A stretch of 64,000 bases of DNA. Origin: Bradyrhizobium lablabi. Its GTDB lineage: Bacteria > Pseudomonadota > Alphaproteobacteria > Rhizobiales > Xanthobacteraceae. Shown here piece after piece: positions 1 through 8,284 of the stretch. Each line of letters opens with the position of its first letter. Position 1 is the stretch's first letter. The stretch is taken from positions 4,340,001-4,404,000 of the forward strand of contig NZ_LT670844.1 of NCBI RefSeq assembly GCF_900141755.1. Reading direction: 5' to 3'. Made by a program: the position numbers and the translations under genes. Under the pieces are notes generated by a model. The model was not told the origin of the DNA. It saw nothing but the letters and a program-made list of their open reading frames with translations, and searched no databases.

Positions 1-1
1 C

Positions 2-334
2 ATGCGGGCGCTGATCGTGGAGCCGGAAATCCTGTTCCTCGACGAACCGTTTTCGGCGCTGGATTATGAAATGACGCTGTTCATGCGCGAGCAGCTGCAG
101 CGGATTTTCGTCGAGACCGCAACGACCACGGTGCTGGTGTCGCACGATCTGGAAGAGGCGGTTTATCTGTCGGATCGCATCCTGCTGTTGTCGCGCCATC
201 CGGCGCGCGCGGTCGAATTCGTGCATTACGATGCGCCGCGTCCGCGCACCCCGAAAACGATGTCGGAGGCCGATTTTATCACTATCAAGGCGCATTGCCT
301 CGAGGTGTTTCAGCGCGAAGTTCGGAAAGGCTGA
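2..334 (+). CDS. ABC transporter ATP-binding protein, C-terminal part (runs off the left edge)
   Basis: This is the last 110 residues of an ABC importer ATPase of the nitrate/sulfonate/taurine type; the N-terminus with Walker A lies outside the window. The Walker B segment ILFLDEPFSALD is near the start of the visible part, followed by the D-loop and the switch histidine in LVSHDLEEAV. The reading frame is open to the left edge, so the first Met is probably internal. The stop codon is 7 bases before the permease at 342, so the two are almost certainly co-transcribed. The substrate cannot be read from the ATPase; the downstream amidase hints at an amide or nitrogen compound, which is inference only. 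Confidence 0.9.
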   Translation: MRALIVEPEILFLDEPFSALDYEMTLFMREQLQRIFVETATTTVLVSHDLEEAVYLSDRILLLSRHPARAVEFVHYDAPRPRTPKTMSEADFITIKAHCLEVFQREVRKG

Positions 335-341
335 GGCAACG

Positions 342-1097
342 ATGAAACGCTTTCAGATCTTGCTTCCTTTCGTCGGCGTCGCGGTGCTGCTGGTGGTCTG
401 GTCGGTGACGGTGTGGGCGCGGGTGGTCGATCCGGTGCTGCTGCCGTCGCCGGCGTCAACCTTCCGCGCGATGTGGATCGGGATGACCAGCGGCAAGCTC
501 GGCGCGGATTTTTTCAAAACCGTAGAGCGCACGATCTATTCCACCGCGATCGCGGCGGTGATTGCAATTCCGCTCGGCATCCTCCTGGGCTCGTCGGAAA
601 AGCTCTATCGCTCGGTCGAATTCCTGATCGACTTTTTCCGCTCGACCCCGGCGTCAGCGATGTTTCCTCTGTTCCTGGTGCTGTTCGGCGTCGGCGACCG
701 CACCAAGATCTCGGTCGCGGCCTTTGGTGCAGCGCTCGTGATCCTGTTCAACGTCGCCTATGGCGTGATGAATGCGCGCAAGACGCGCATTCTGGCTGCA
801 AAGGTGATGGGCGCTTCGCGCCTGCGGGTGCTCTGGGACGTGATGCTGCTGGAATCGCTGCCGCAGACCTTTGTGGGATTGCGCAACGGCGTGTCGCTGG
901 CGCTGGTGATTGTCGTGGTCGCCGAGATGTTCATCGGTTCGACCGATGGGCTTGGCCAGCGCGTATTCGAGGCGCAGCAATTGTTTGACATGCCCGACAT
1001 GTATGCTGCGATTTTCGCCGCCGGCGCGCTGGGCTACGGCCTCAACCTCCTGTTCCTCACGATCGAACGCCGCTTCGTGCACTGGGCGGGCAGATAA
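342..1097 (+). CDS. ABC transporter permease (SsuC/TauC-like)
   Basis: This 251-residue inner-membrane protein has about six hydrophobic segments and is the channel subunit of an importer of the nitrate/sulfonate/taurine class. The first segment follows Met-1 directly (FQILLPFVGVAVLLVVW). The ATPase-contact loop is visible as AAKVMGASRLRVLWDVML about two thirds along. The ATG at 342 was preferred over an in-frame start at 231 because the earlier one overlaps the upstream ATPase by about 100 bases and adds a basic stretch that does not fit the family. It follows the ATPase and precedes an amidase by 12 bases, so the three look like one operon. The binding protein of this system is not in the window. 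Confidence 0.9.
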   Translation: MKRFQILLPFVGVAVLLVVWSVTVWARVVDPVLLPSPASTFRAMWIGMTSGKLGADFFKTVERTIYSTAIAAVIAIPLGILLGSSEKLYRSVEFLIDFFRSTPASAMFPLFLVLFGVGDRTKISVAAFGAALVILFNVAYGVMNARKTRILAAKVMGASRLRVLWDVMLLESLPQTFVGLRNGVSLALVIVVVAEMFIGSTDGLGQRVFEAQQLFDMPDMYAAIFAAGALGYGLNLLFLTIERRFVHWAGR

Positions 1098-1109
1098 CGG
1101 AAATCCGAC

Positions 1110-2519
1110 ATGACTGACAATCTGAGCCGCAAGACGGCTGTCGAACTGGCGTCGCTGATCGCGACCAAGGCGGTGAGCCCGGTCGAGGTGCTCGACGCCC
1201 ATCTCGCCACCATCGCCCGCGTCAATCCAAAACTCAACGCCATCGTCACGCTGGTGGAAGATGCCGCGCGTGAACGGGCCAAAGGCGCGGAAGCCGCGGT
1301 CATGCGCGGGGACAAGCTCGGCGCACTGCACGGCCTGCCTGTTGTCATCAAGGACATCACGCCGACAAAAGGCATCCGCACCACCTATGGTTCGCCGCTG
1401 TTCAAGGACAATGTACCGACCGAGGATGCGGAGGTGGTGCGGCGCCTCAAAGCCGCCGGCGCGATCGTGCTCGGCAAGACCAACACGCCGGAATTCGCCG
1501 CCGGTGCCAATACGTTCAACGATGTGTTCGGTGTCACGCGCAACCCCTGGAATCCGGCGTTGAGCCCGGCGGGCTCCTCCGGGGGATCGGCGGTCGCGGT
1601 GGCGACCGGGATGGCGCCGTTGGCGCAGGGCACGGATTTCGGCTGCTCGATCCGGATGCCGGCCTCGTTCTGCGGCATCGTCGGCATCAGGCCTACGCCG
1701 GGATTGACGCCGAACTGGCCGATGCCGCTGGCCTGGGACCCCGGTCAAGTCCACGGACCCTTGGCGCGCACCGCCGAAGATGCCGCGCTGATGCTGGATT
1801 CGATTACGGGTTTTAGCCGCATCTCGCCGATCTCGGTGGCGCCGCCATGGGCCAGCGCGCGCGCCATCGTCGCAGACGCCAAGGACGCAAAGGGCCTGCG
1901 GGTCGCTTACGTCTCCGATATAGCCGGTATCGGCGTCGAGCCGGAAATTGATGAGATCTGCCGCGCGACTGCGATGTCGCTGCGCGATGCTGGTGCTACC
2001 GTAGAAGAGATCGCGTTCGACATTTCCGATGGCAAGGGGCCCTATCAGGCGTGGCGCGGGCTCTGGATGGTCGGGCAGCAATTCTTAAATCTCGACCGGC
2101 TCGAAGAGTTCGGCGTCAATCTCAAAGGTAACGTCAAGGCGGGGCTGAAGGTGACGCCAACGGATTTCGGTGCCTCTGAACAAAAGCGCGCGCAGCTATT
2201 TCAACGCTTTGCAAAATTCTTCGAACAATACGATCTCTTGGTCACGCCGCAATCGCCCGTAAAACAGTTCCCGGTCGAGATGAATTTCCCGACCCTGATC
2301 AACGGCAAGAAACTGGAAAATTACACCGACTGGATCGCCGGCTCGTTCCTGATCACGCTGATGAGCCTGCCCGGCGGCAGCGTGCCCGCGGGCAAGACCA
2401 GCGACGGATTGCCGGTGGGAATCCAGATCATCGGCCCGCGTTTCGAGGAGCCGTTGATTTTGTCGGTCATGAAGATCGTGCAGCAGAGCCACCCTGTCGG
2501 GTGGCCGCCTCACGCCTGA
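1110..2519 (+). CDS. Amidase signature family protein
   Basis: This 469-residue enzyme belongs to the amidase signature family, which hydrolyses amide bonds with a Ser-cisSer-Lys triad. The catalytic Lys is K81 in LPVVIKDITPTKG. The Ser-rich loop is at residues 153-160 (PAGSSGGS) and the nucleophile is S180 in GTDFGCSIRMPAS. Family members usually read G-[ST]-D-x-G-G-S there; here a Cys replaces the second Gly, which may change the oxyanion pocket. The length is normal. It lies 12 bases after an ABC permease, so it probably acts on a compound that transporter imports, but the substrate is not readable. Its 3' end overlaps the convergent NmrA-like gene by 10 bases. Confidence 0.9.
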   Translation: MTDNLSRKTAVELASLIATKAVSPVEVLDAHLATIARVNPKLNAIVTLVEDAARERAKGAEAAVMRGDKLGALHGLPVVIKDITPTKGIRTTYGSPLFKDNVPTEDAEVVRRLKAAGAIVLGKTNTPEFAAGANTFNDVFGVTRNPWNPALSPAGSSGGSAVAVATGMAPLAQGTDFGCSIRMPASFCGIVGIRPTPGLTPNWPMPLAWDPGQVHGPLARTAEDAALMLDSITGFSRISPISVAPPWASARAIVADAKDAKGLRVAYVSDIAGIGVEPEIDEICRATAMSLRDAGATVEEIAFDISDGKGPYQAWRGLWMVGQQFLNLDRLEEFGVNLKGNVKAGLKVTPTDFGASEQKRAQLFQRFAKFFEQYDLLVTPQSPVKQFPVEMNFPTLINGKKLENYTDWIAGSFLITLMSLPGGSVPAGKTSDGLPVGIQIIGPRFEEPLILSVMKIVQQSHPVGWPPHA

Positions 2520-3370
2520 TTAGCGGCCACCCGCGCGGCAAAGGCTGCGAGCGAGGTCGGCGGACGCCCGAGCAGCCAACCCAGCACATTGGGATTGCCC
2601 TTGAGACCGTCGCGCGCATAGGCGCGAAACATTTTTGTCAACGTTTCGCGCTCATGGTCGTCCATGCCGGCGCTGCGGGCGCGCTGGTCCCAGGCCTCGA
2701 TAGTCTCGGCTTCGGCCCGGATGGTTTTGTTCAGCGCCCAGCCGAATGTCTCGGCGGTCTCGATCTGGTTGAGCGGCAACGTTCCGACCAGTTCGTAAGT
2801 GGCCGCCGAATGGCCGCTGGTCGTCAGCACGATCGCAGCCGCCTCGGCGACATCATCGAGATCGACGAGGCTTAGGCGGGTTTCGACCGGATAGGGCACG
2901 CGATAGACACCCTCGCGCTTCATAACGTCCCATTGCGCGAGGCTGTTTTGCATGTAGGCGGTCGGCTGCAGCATGGTGAAGTCGAGCACCGAGGCAAACA
3001 GCATCTCCTCGACTCGCAGCTTGTTCCAGTGATGTGGCATTGCTTCGATCTGCGGATGCAGCACGGAATGATAGACGAGCCGCGGGACGCGCAGGTCGGT
3101 TGCGGCGGCAATGAGTTCCTTTGCGAAGTCGATTTCGTGCGGACTGACGTTCGGGCAGATGTGATAGATCGCCTCCGTCCCTCGCACCGCGCGGGACCAC
3201 ACATGTGGATCATCCATCGCGCCCGCGATGACCTCTCTAGCGCCCATTGCCGCCAGCGAGGCGCCATGCGCGATGCTTCGCACGAACGCCCGCACCGGCG
3301 CGCCTCGCGCGACGAGCGCCTTTATGATCGCCTTGCCCGTTTTGCCGCCTGCACCCGTGATCAGGATCAT
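2510..3370 (-). CDS. NmrA-like NAD(P)-binding protein
   Basis: This 286-residue protein has a Rossmann fold and resembles NmrA/HSCARG and NAD(P)H-dependent atypical short-chain dehydrogenases. The dinucleotide-binding motif is at the N-terminus (MILITGAGGKTGKAI, glycines at 6, 8, 9 and 12). The canonical SDR Tyr-x-x-x-Lys is not obvious, as is common for NmrA-type proteins, which may sense the cofactor or reduce quinones. It lies 23 bases upstream of the 3' end of the molybdenum hydroxylase gene on the same strand, so it could be read as the last gene of that operon. The exact substrate is unknown. Confidence 0.85.
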   Translation of the reverse strand: MILITGAGGKTGKAIIKALVARGAPVRAFVRSIAHGASLAAMGAREVIAGAMDDPHVWSRAVRGTEAIYHICPNVSPHEIDFAKELIAAATDLRVPRLVYHSVLHPQIEAMPHHWNKLRVEEMLFASVLDFTMLQPTAYMQNSLAQWDVMKREGVYRVPYPVETRLSLVDLDDVAEAAAIVLTTSGHSAATYELVGTLPLNQIETAETFGWALNKTIRAEAETIEAWDQRARSAGMDDHERETLTKMFRAYARDGLKGNPNVLGWLLGRPPTSLAAFAARVAANQA

Positions 3371-3393
3371 GCGTTATGCCCCGATGGTCGCAG

Positions 3394-5736
3394 TTAGCCC
3401 TTCGCACTTCTTGTCAGCTCAAACAGCCGGCTCGGACTAAGCGGAATTTCCAGGAGTTCGACGCCGCGCGCTTTCAGGTCGAGCGCGTCCTCGATCGCCT
3501 GCGCGAACAGCGGGCCACCGGGGATCGCGCCCGCTTCACCGGCGCCCTTGATGCCCATCGGATTGAGCGGAGATTTTGTCACGGTGTGGGCGAGCTCCAT
3601 CCGGGGAACCTCCAGCGCGGTCGGCAAGAGATAGTCGGCGAGCGACGCGTTCAGCAGTTGTCCCTGATCGTCGAATGCCAGTTTCTCGTAAAACGCATTG
3701 CCGATGCCCTGCGCGACGCCGCCATGGATTTGCCCCGCGAGAATCATCGGATTGATCACGGTGCCGCAGTCGTGCACCACGACGTACTTCAAAATCTTCA
3801 GGTCAAAGGTTTGCGGGTCCATTTCGACGATCATGGCGTGGACGCCGTTCGCCGTCGCCCCCATCTTGGGCCCGAAATATTGTGTCGATTCGAGCCCCGG
3901 TTCGGTGCCCGGTTGGACCGCGCCGCGCATCGGATTGGCCCGATTGGCGAGATCGCCGAGCTTTACGAATTTTTCGGGAATTCCCACGATCGAAACCCTG
4001 CCGTTCTCGACCACGAGGTCATCTTCGGAGCATTCAAAGAGATCGCTCGCGAGCTTTAGGGCCTTCTTGCGCACCACCTTGGAGGCTTCATTGACGGCGT
4101 TGCCCGCGACCACCGCGCCGCGGCTCGCAAAAGTGCCGGCGCCCCAGTAGAACTGGTCGGTATCGCCGGTGACGACGTCGACATCGCCGACGGCGACACC
4201 GAGCTGATCGGCGGCAATCTGGGCAAACACCGTGAAATGTCCCTGACCCTGGGTGCCGATCCCGGTGGCGACAGAGACCTTGCCGTTCGATTGCACCTGA
4301 ACTTTTGCCCCTTCATAGGGGCCGATCCCGGTGCCCTCGACATAAGCGGCGACGCCGATGCCGAGATGGCGGCCTTGCAGGCGCGCCGCCGCTTGTTCGT
4401 CCCTGAACGTTTTGTACCCGATTGCATCCAGCGCGAGGTCGAGCACCGGCTCGTAATTGCCGCTGTCGTATTCGAGTACTCCAAAATCCTGATAGATGAT
4501 TCCGTTGTTGTACGGGAACGCGTCTGGCGGAATCAGATTCCGCCGCCGGATCTCTGCGGGGTCGATGTTCAGTTCATGCGCCGCAAAATCAAGCAGGCGC
4601 TCCATCACGAACACGCCGTGCTGACGTCCGGCGCCGCGATAGGGCGTGACGATCGGCAGATTGGTGAACACTTGCGTGAACGTGCTGTCGTAGTTCGGCA
4701 CCACATAGGGTCCGAGCAGGGTGCATTGGCTGTTGATAGGCACCGTCAGCCCGTAGGGATCGTAGGCGCCGCCGTCGTGCAGGAACACGTCCCTGATGCC
4801 GAGGATCCGGCCATCTTTGGAAAGCGCGATCTCCGCGTCGTGGATCTGTCCGCGCTCATGGGTGGTGGCGAAAAAATGCTCCAGCCGGTCCTCGATCCAT
4901 TTGATCGGCCGGTTCAGCTTCATCGACACCCAGGGAAGCAGCACCTCCTCGGGGTAAAACATCATAATCTTCGGCCCAAAACCGCCGCCGACGAAGGGCG
5001 CGATGACGCGAACCTGCCGCTCGTTCAGTCCAAGGATGCCGGCAAGGCCGTTGCGGACGAACACCGGCGCCTGGGTCGTATCCCAGATCGTCATCTGGTT
5101 GGCGCGCGCATCCCATTGCGCAACCACGCCCCGGGTTTCGATCGGCGATGAAATGCCGTGTTCATACCGGAAACGCCGTTTTATCAGATGATCGGCCTTG
5201 GCCGCGGCCGCGGCATAATTGCCCTTGGTCTGACGGACGTGCGCCGAAAGATTGGAGCCGAGGTCCTCGTGGACCAGCGCCGATCCTTCGCGCAGGCCTT
5301 TTTCCAGATCGACCACCGCCGGAAGCTGCTCGAGTTCGAGCTCGATGTCTTCGAGCGCATCCTCGGCGATGTAGCGGCTCTCCGCGATCACGATCGCCAA
5401 GGGCTCGCCGACATGCCGCACCTTGTCTTTTGCCAGGGGAACCTGGGTGCGCGCGTTGAAGATGGTGCCCTCGATCGGGGGAGGCGGCACCAGGATCGGC
5501 CCGGGCTGCCAATAATCGCCGAGGTCGCCGGCGGCGTAGGCCGCGACGACGCCGGGCCGCTGCAACGCCTTGGAAACATCGACCTTTAGGATTCGCGCAT
5601 GCGCGACCTGGCTGCGCAGCAAGGCGGCGTGCAGCATGCCCGGCAGCTCGAGGTCATCGATGAACAAGGCCTGGCCGGTGAGAAGCCGGCGGTCCTCATT
5701 GCGTTTGATCGGTTCGCCGAAGGTACGCGTGGACAT
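3394..5736 (-). CDS. Xanthine dehydrogenase/CODH-family molybdopterin-binding large subunit (form II CoxL-like)
   Basis: This 780-residue subunit binds the molybdopterin-cytosine-dinucleotide cofactor in a three-subunit hydroxylase. The loop that separates CODH forms reads PYRGAGR at residues 365-371. This matches the form II type (AYxGAGR) and lacks the Cys of form I (AYxCSFR), so true CO oxidation is unlikely. The catalytic base is E734 in GAGEAGA. There is no export signal, so it acts in the cytosol. It precedes the iron-sulfur gene in coordinates and is the third gene of the minus-strand order FAD, FeS, Mo. The spacing to the FeS gene is 6 bases. The substrate, likely an aromatic heterocycle, aldehyde or related carbon compound, is unresolved. 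Confidence 0.9.
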   Translation of the reverse strand: MSTRTFGEPIKRNEDRRLLTGQALFIDDLELPGMLHAALLRSQVAHARILKVDVSKALQRPGVVAAYAAGDLGDYWQPGPILVPPPPIEGTIFNARTQVPLAKDKVRHVGEPLAIVIAESRYIAEDALEDIELELEQLPAVVDLEKGLREGSALVHEDLGSNLSAHVRQTKGNYAAAAAKADHLIKRRFRYEHGISSPIETRGVVAQWDARANQMTIWDTTQAPVFVRNGLAGILGLNERQVRVIAPFVGGGFGPKIMMFYPEEVLLPWVSMKLNRPIKWIEDRLEHFFATTHERGQIHDAEIALSKDGRILGIRDVFLHDGGAYDPYGLTVPINSQCTLLGPYVVPNYDSTFTQVFTNLPIVTPYRGAGRQHGVFVMERLLDFAAHELNIDPAEIRRRNLIPPDAFPYNNGIIYQDFGVLEYDSGNYEPVLDLALDAIGYKTFRDEQAAARLQGRHLGIGVAAYVEGTGIGPYEGAKVQVQSNGKVSVATGIGTQGQGHFTVFAQIAADQLGVAVGDVDVVTGDTDQFYWGAGTFASRGAVVAGNAVNEASKVVRKKALKLASDLFECSEDDLVVENGRVSIVGIPEKFVKLGDLANRANPMRGAVQPGTEPGLESTQYFGPKMGATANGVHAMIVEMDPQTFDLKILKYVVVHDCGTVINPMILAGQIHGGVAQGIGNAFYEKLAFDDQGQLLNASLADYLLPTALEVPRMELAHTVTKSPLNPMGIKGAGEAGAIPGGPLFAQAIEDALDLKARGVELLEIPLSPSRLFELTRSAKG

Positions 5737-5742
5737 CTGGCG

Positions 5743-6225
5743 TCAGCCCCGCATCCGTTCCGCCGCCGCCATCACGGCATCGACGATGTTCTGGTATCCG
5801 GTGCAGCGGCACAGATTACCCGACAACGCTTCGCGCACTTCGTCTTCGCTGGGTGAAGCGTTTTCGTCGAGGAATGCGCTCATGGTCATCAAAATACCCG
5901 GCGTGCAGTAACCGCATTGCAGGCCGTGATGATCGTGCATCGCCTGCTGCAGCGGATGGTATCCGCCATCCTTGTTCGCAAGCCCTTCGATGGTCGAGAT
6001 GTCATGGTTGTTGGCCTGCACGGCGAGCATCAGGCAGGAGCGCACGGCTTGGCCGTCGAGCAGGATGGTACAGGCGCCGCAGACGCCGTGTTCGCAGCCG
6101 ACATGGGTGCCGGCCAGCACCAGATCGTGGCGCAGGAAGTCGCTGAGCAGCAGGCGCGACTCGACGCGGCGCTGATATTTTGTGCCGTTCACCGTGAGCG
6201 TGATGTCGTGATCGTCAGTGTCCAT
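5743..6225 (-). CDS. (2Fe-2S)-binding small subunit of molybdenum hydroxylase (CoxS-like)
   Basis: This 160-residue protein carries two [2Fe-2S] clusters that pass electrons from the molybdenum centre to FAD. The plant-ferredoxin-type cluster has C44, C49, C52 and C64. The second cluster has C104 and C107 (CGYC) with C139 and C141 (CRC). All eight ligands are present and the length is typical. It overlaps the 3' end of the FAD subunit gene by 11 bases and is followed 6 bases later by the large-subunit gene, so the three are translationally coupled in one operon. Confidence 0.93.
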   Translation of the reverse strand: MDTDDHDITLTVNGTKYQRRVESRLLLSDFLRHDLVLAGTHVGCEHGVCGACTILLDGQAVRSCLMLAVQANNHDISTIEGLANKDGGYHPLQQAMHDHHGLQCGYCTPGILMTMSAFLDENASPSEDEVREALSGNLCRCTGYQNIVDAVMAAAERMRG

Positions 6226-7090
6226 CGCGCCCCCGCTGATAGGCCGTCTGCAGCGCGCGCTCGGTCAAAACGCCGGCGATATGGCGCTGATAGTCTGCTG
6301 TCGCGTGAACGTTGCCGCCGGGATCGATCATGGCCTGCACCGATGCCGCGACATCGCGGATCGCGGCTTCGGTCGGCGTGTGGCCGATCAGGCCGCCCGC
6401 CGCCGCGCCGGCATCGACCGGCGTTTCACCCACCCCGCAAAAGGCCAGTCGCACATCGCTGCATTCACCCTTGTCGCCAAGTTTCACCATCGCAGCCACG
6501 CCGGCTATGGCAAAATCGCCGCGCCGGCGCGCGATCTCCATGAAGCACGAACCGGTCCGCGGTTTTGCCGGCGGCAACTCGATCTCGACCAGCATCTCAT
6601 CGGGCCCAAGGTCGGTCGTCAGCGCGCCGACGAAAAAGTCCGGCGCCTCGATCCATCGCTCTTGCTTTGCCGTCTGCACGCGAAACCGGGCGCGCAGCGC
6701 GAGCGCGACCGCGGGAAGTTCGGAGGCCGGATCGGCATGCGACAGATTTCCGCCGATGGTGCCGCGGTTGCGGATTTGCGGATGCGCGATATGCGGCAGC
6801 GCTTCGGCGATCAGAGGAAACGCGCGTGCAAACGCCGCATCGCGCTGCAGCGCCCGGTAGCGCGTCAGCGGTCCGATCCGCGTCGCCGCGCCGGACGAAC
6901 CAATGCCGGCGAGATCTTCGATCTCGTTGATGTCGATCAGGATCGCGGGCCGCGCGAGGCGAAAATTCATCGCCGGCATCAGGCTCTGTCCGCCCGCCAG
7001 AAATTTCGCCTCGTCGCCGTGCTCGGCTTTGAGCGCAAGCGCGTGCGCAAGCGAAGTTGCGGCGATGTATTTGAAGGGAGCAGGCTTCAT
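6215..7090 (-). CDS. FAD-binding medium subunit of molybdenum hydroxylase (CoxM-like)
   Basis: This 291-residue subunit belongs to the FAD_binding_5/CO_deh_flav_C family and is the exit point of electrons in a CoxMSL-type enzyme. The FAD-binding segments are visible as AGGQSLMPAMNFRLARP near residue 35 and TIGGNLSHADPASELP near residue 110. The ATG at 7090 was chosen because the protein then begins MKPAPFKYIAA, as in the family. An in-frame start 255 bases upstream would add a basic tail with no family match. It is the first gene of the operon and faces the ABC importer genes across a 332-base divergent gap. Confidence 0.9.
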   Translation of the reverse strand: MKPAPFKYIAATSLAHALALKAEHGDEAKFLAGGQSLMPAMNFRLARPAILIDINEIEDLAGIGSSGAATRIGPLTRYRALQRDAAFARAFPLIAEALPHIAHPQIRNRGTIGGNLSHADPASELPAVALALRARFRVQTAKQERWIEAPDFFVGALTTDLGPDEMLVEIELPPAKPRTGSCFMEIARRRGDFAIAGVAAMVKLGDKGECSDVRLAFCGVGETPVDAGAAAGGLIGHTPTEAAIRDVAASVQAMIDPGGNVHATADYQRHIAGVLTERALQTAYQRGRDGH

Positions 7091-7422
7091 GGCGCTCGCG
7101 TGCAAGAAAACAAAACGCGCCTCCCGCAAAAGCCAGCGAGACGCCGCGCGCAAAGTATGAGACGGCACCCGGCGCAAGTCAAAAAATCCCGGCGCTTTTT
7201 GGCTATCTGAAAATCCGATGGGACCATGTTTGGCACCGATGGTTGTCTTGCCCATTAATATCTCCGCATTGCGCAAACATTGAGCGCGCCAAGCGCATCG
7301 GCGTTTGCCACTATTTGCCCATGGCGCCGCAAGTGTCGAAGTCATTGAAGCCCGATGATCCGCGCGTTACGCTGCGAGCGGACGGGCGAGAATCATTCGC
7401 CGTTCGAAGCGAACCGGTACGC
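7091..7422. other. Divergent intergenic region between molybdenum hydroxylase and NMT1-type importer
   Basis: This 332-base gap should hold the promoters for both directions. It contains short AT-rich patches (around 7180-7210 and 7245-7260) but I could not assign a convincing -35/-10 pair, palindromic operator or riboswitch. No THI-box (TPP riboswitch) signature was found, although the importer resembles thiamine-precursor transporters. An ATG at 7321 is in frame with the downstream ATPase and could be an alternative start. Confidence 0.4.
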
Positions 7423-8247
7423 ATGAGCAACGACGCGGCTGCCACGGTTAAATCAGTCTCGACACCGCAACGCCTCGCGGTCGATGTTCGCAATGTCTCG
7501 CTGACGTTCGAGACATCAGACGGCAAGGTCGATGCGCTGTCGAACGTGTCCTTGCAGGTCGCCGACGGCGAATTCGTTTCCTTCATCGGTCCTTCCGGTT
7601 GCGGCAAGACCACGATGCTGCGCCTGATCGCCGATCTGCAGCAGCCGACATCAGGCACGCTTCTCGTCAACGGCATGAGCGCGGAGCAGGCGCGGCTCGG
7701 GCGGCGATATGGCTATGTGTTCCAGGCGCCGGCGTTGTTTCCGTGGCGCACGATCGAGAAGAATCTAAAGCTGCCGCTGGAGGTCATGGGTTTTTCCGAT
7801 AGCGAGCAGAAGAGCCGCGCGGCGCGCTACCTCGCGCTGGTCAACCTCACCGGCTTCGAACGAAAATTTCCCTGGCAATTGTCCGGCGGCATGCAGCAAC
7901 GGGTCTCGATTGCGCGCGCGCTGTCGTTCGATCCGGCGCTGCTCTTGATGGACGAGCCGTTCGGCGCGCTCGATGAGATCGTCCGCGATCATCTCAATGA
8001 GCAATTGCTGCAATTGTGGGACAAGACCGGCAAGACGGTCTTGTTCGTTACCCACTCGATTCCGGAAGCGGTATTCCTGTCGACCAAGATCGTGGTGATG
8101 TCGCCGCGGCCCGGCCGCATCATCGATGTCATCGATTGCGATTTTCCGCGCGACCGTACGCTAGAAATCCGCGAGACGCCGGAATTCTTGAAGATCGCGC
8201 AGCGCGTGCGCACCGGCCTTCGCGCAGGGCACTCTTATGACGAGTAG
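7423..8247 (+). CDS. ABC transporter ATP-binding protein of NMT1/THI5-type importer
   Basis: This 274-residue ATPase energises the importer encoded by the next three genes. Walker A is GPSGCGKTT, the signature is LSGGMQQRVSIARAL, Walker B is LLLMDEPFGALD and the switch His is in FVTHSIPEAV. The start at 7423 gives a normal N-terminus (MSNDAAATVKSV). Earlier in-frame starts at 7321 and 7243 would add basic low-complexity sequence. The C-terminus ends at the first copy of a 16-base triplicated repeat that also contains the start of the next gene. The family serves nitrate, sulfonate, taurine and pyrimidine transport; the sequence does not choose among them. Confidence 0.9.
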   Translation: MSNDAAATVKSVSTPQRLAVDVRNVSLTFETSDGKVDALSNVSLQVADGEFVSFIGPSGCGKTTMLRLIADLQQPTSGTLLVNGMSAEQARLGRRYGYVFQAPALFPWRTIEKNLKLPLEVMGFSDSEQKSRAARYLALVNLTGFERKFPWQLSGGMQQRVSIARALSFDPALLLMDEPFGALDEIVRDHLNEQLLQLWDKTGKTVLFVTHSIPEAVFLSTKIVVMSPRPGRIIDVIDCDFPRDRTLEIRETPEFLKIAQRVRTGLRAGHSYDE

Positions 8248-8284
8248 CGCCTATGACGAGTAGCTCGCATGACGAGTAACGCGC
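8237..8284 (+). repeat. Three tandem 16-bp repeats across the ATPase stop and permease start
   Basis: Three direct copies of a unit beginning ATGACGAGTAGC or ATGACGAGTAAC lie at 8237-8252, 8253-8268 and 8269-8284. The first contains the stop codon of the ATPase gene and the last provides the ATG of the permease gene. Because 16 is not a multiple of three, the three ATGs are in different frames and the first two are followed by early stops. The pattern looks like slipped-strand duplication of a translation start. Confidence 0.85.

Noticed and set aside
654..2081. 475-codon antisense frame opposite the permease and amidase genes
   Set aside because: It has a composition typical of a shadow frame (rich in Arg, Asp, His), no domain, and lies opposite two well-supported genes.
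3394..7090. Aerobic carbon monoxide dehydrogenase (CoxMSL)
   Set aside because: The active-site loop is PYRGAGR (form II type), not AYxCSFR of true CO dehydrogenase, and no coxDEF genes adjoin.
7091..7422. TPP riboswitch before the NMT1-type importer
   Set aside because: The conserved CUGAGA and ACCUGAUC boxes and pairing pattern are absent.
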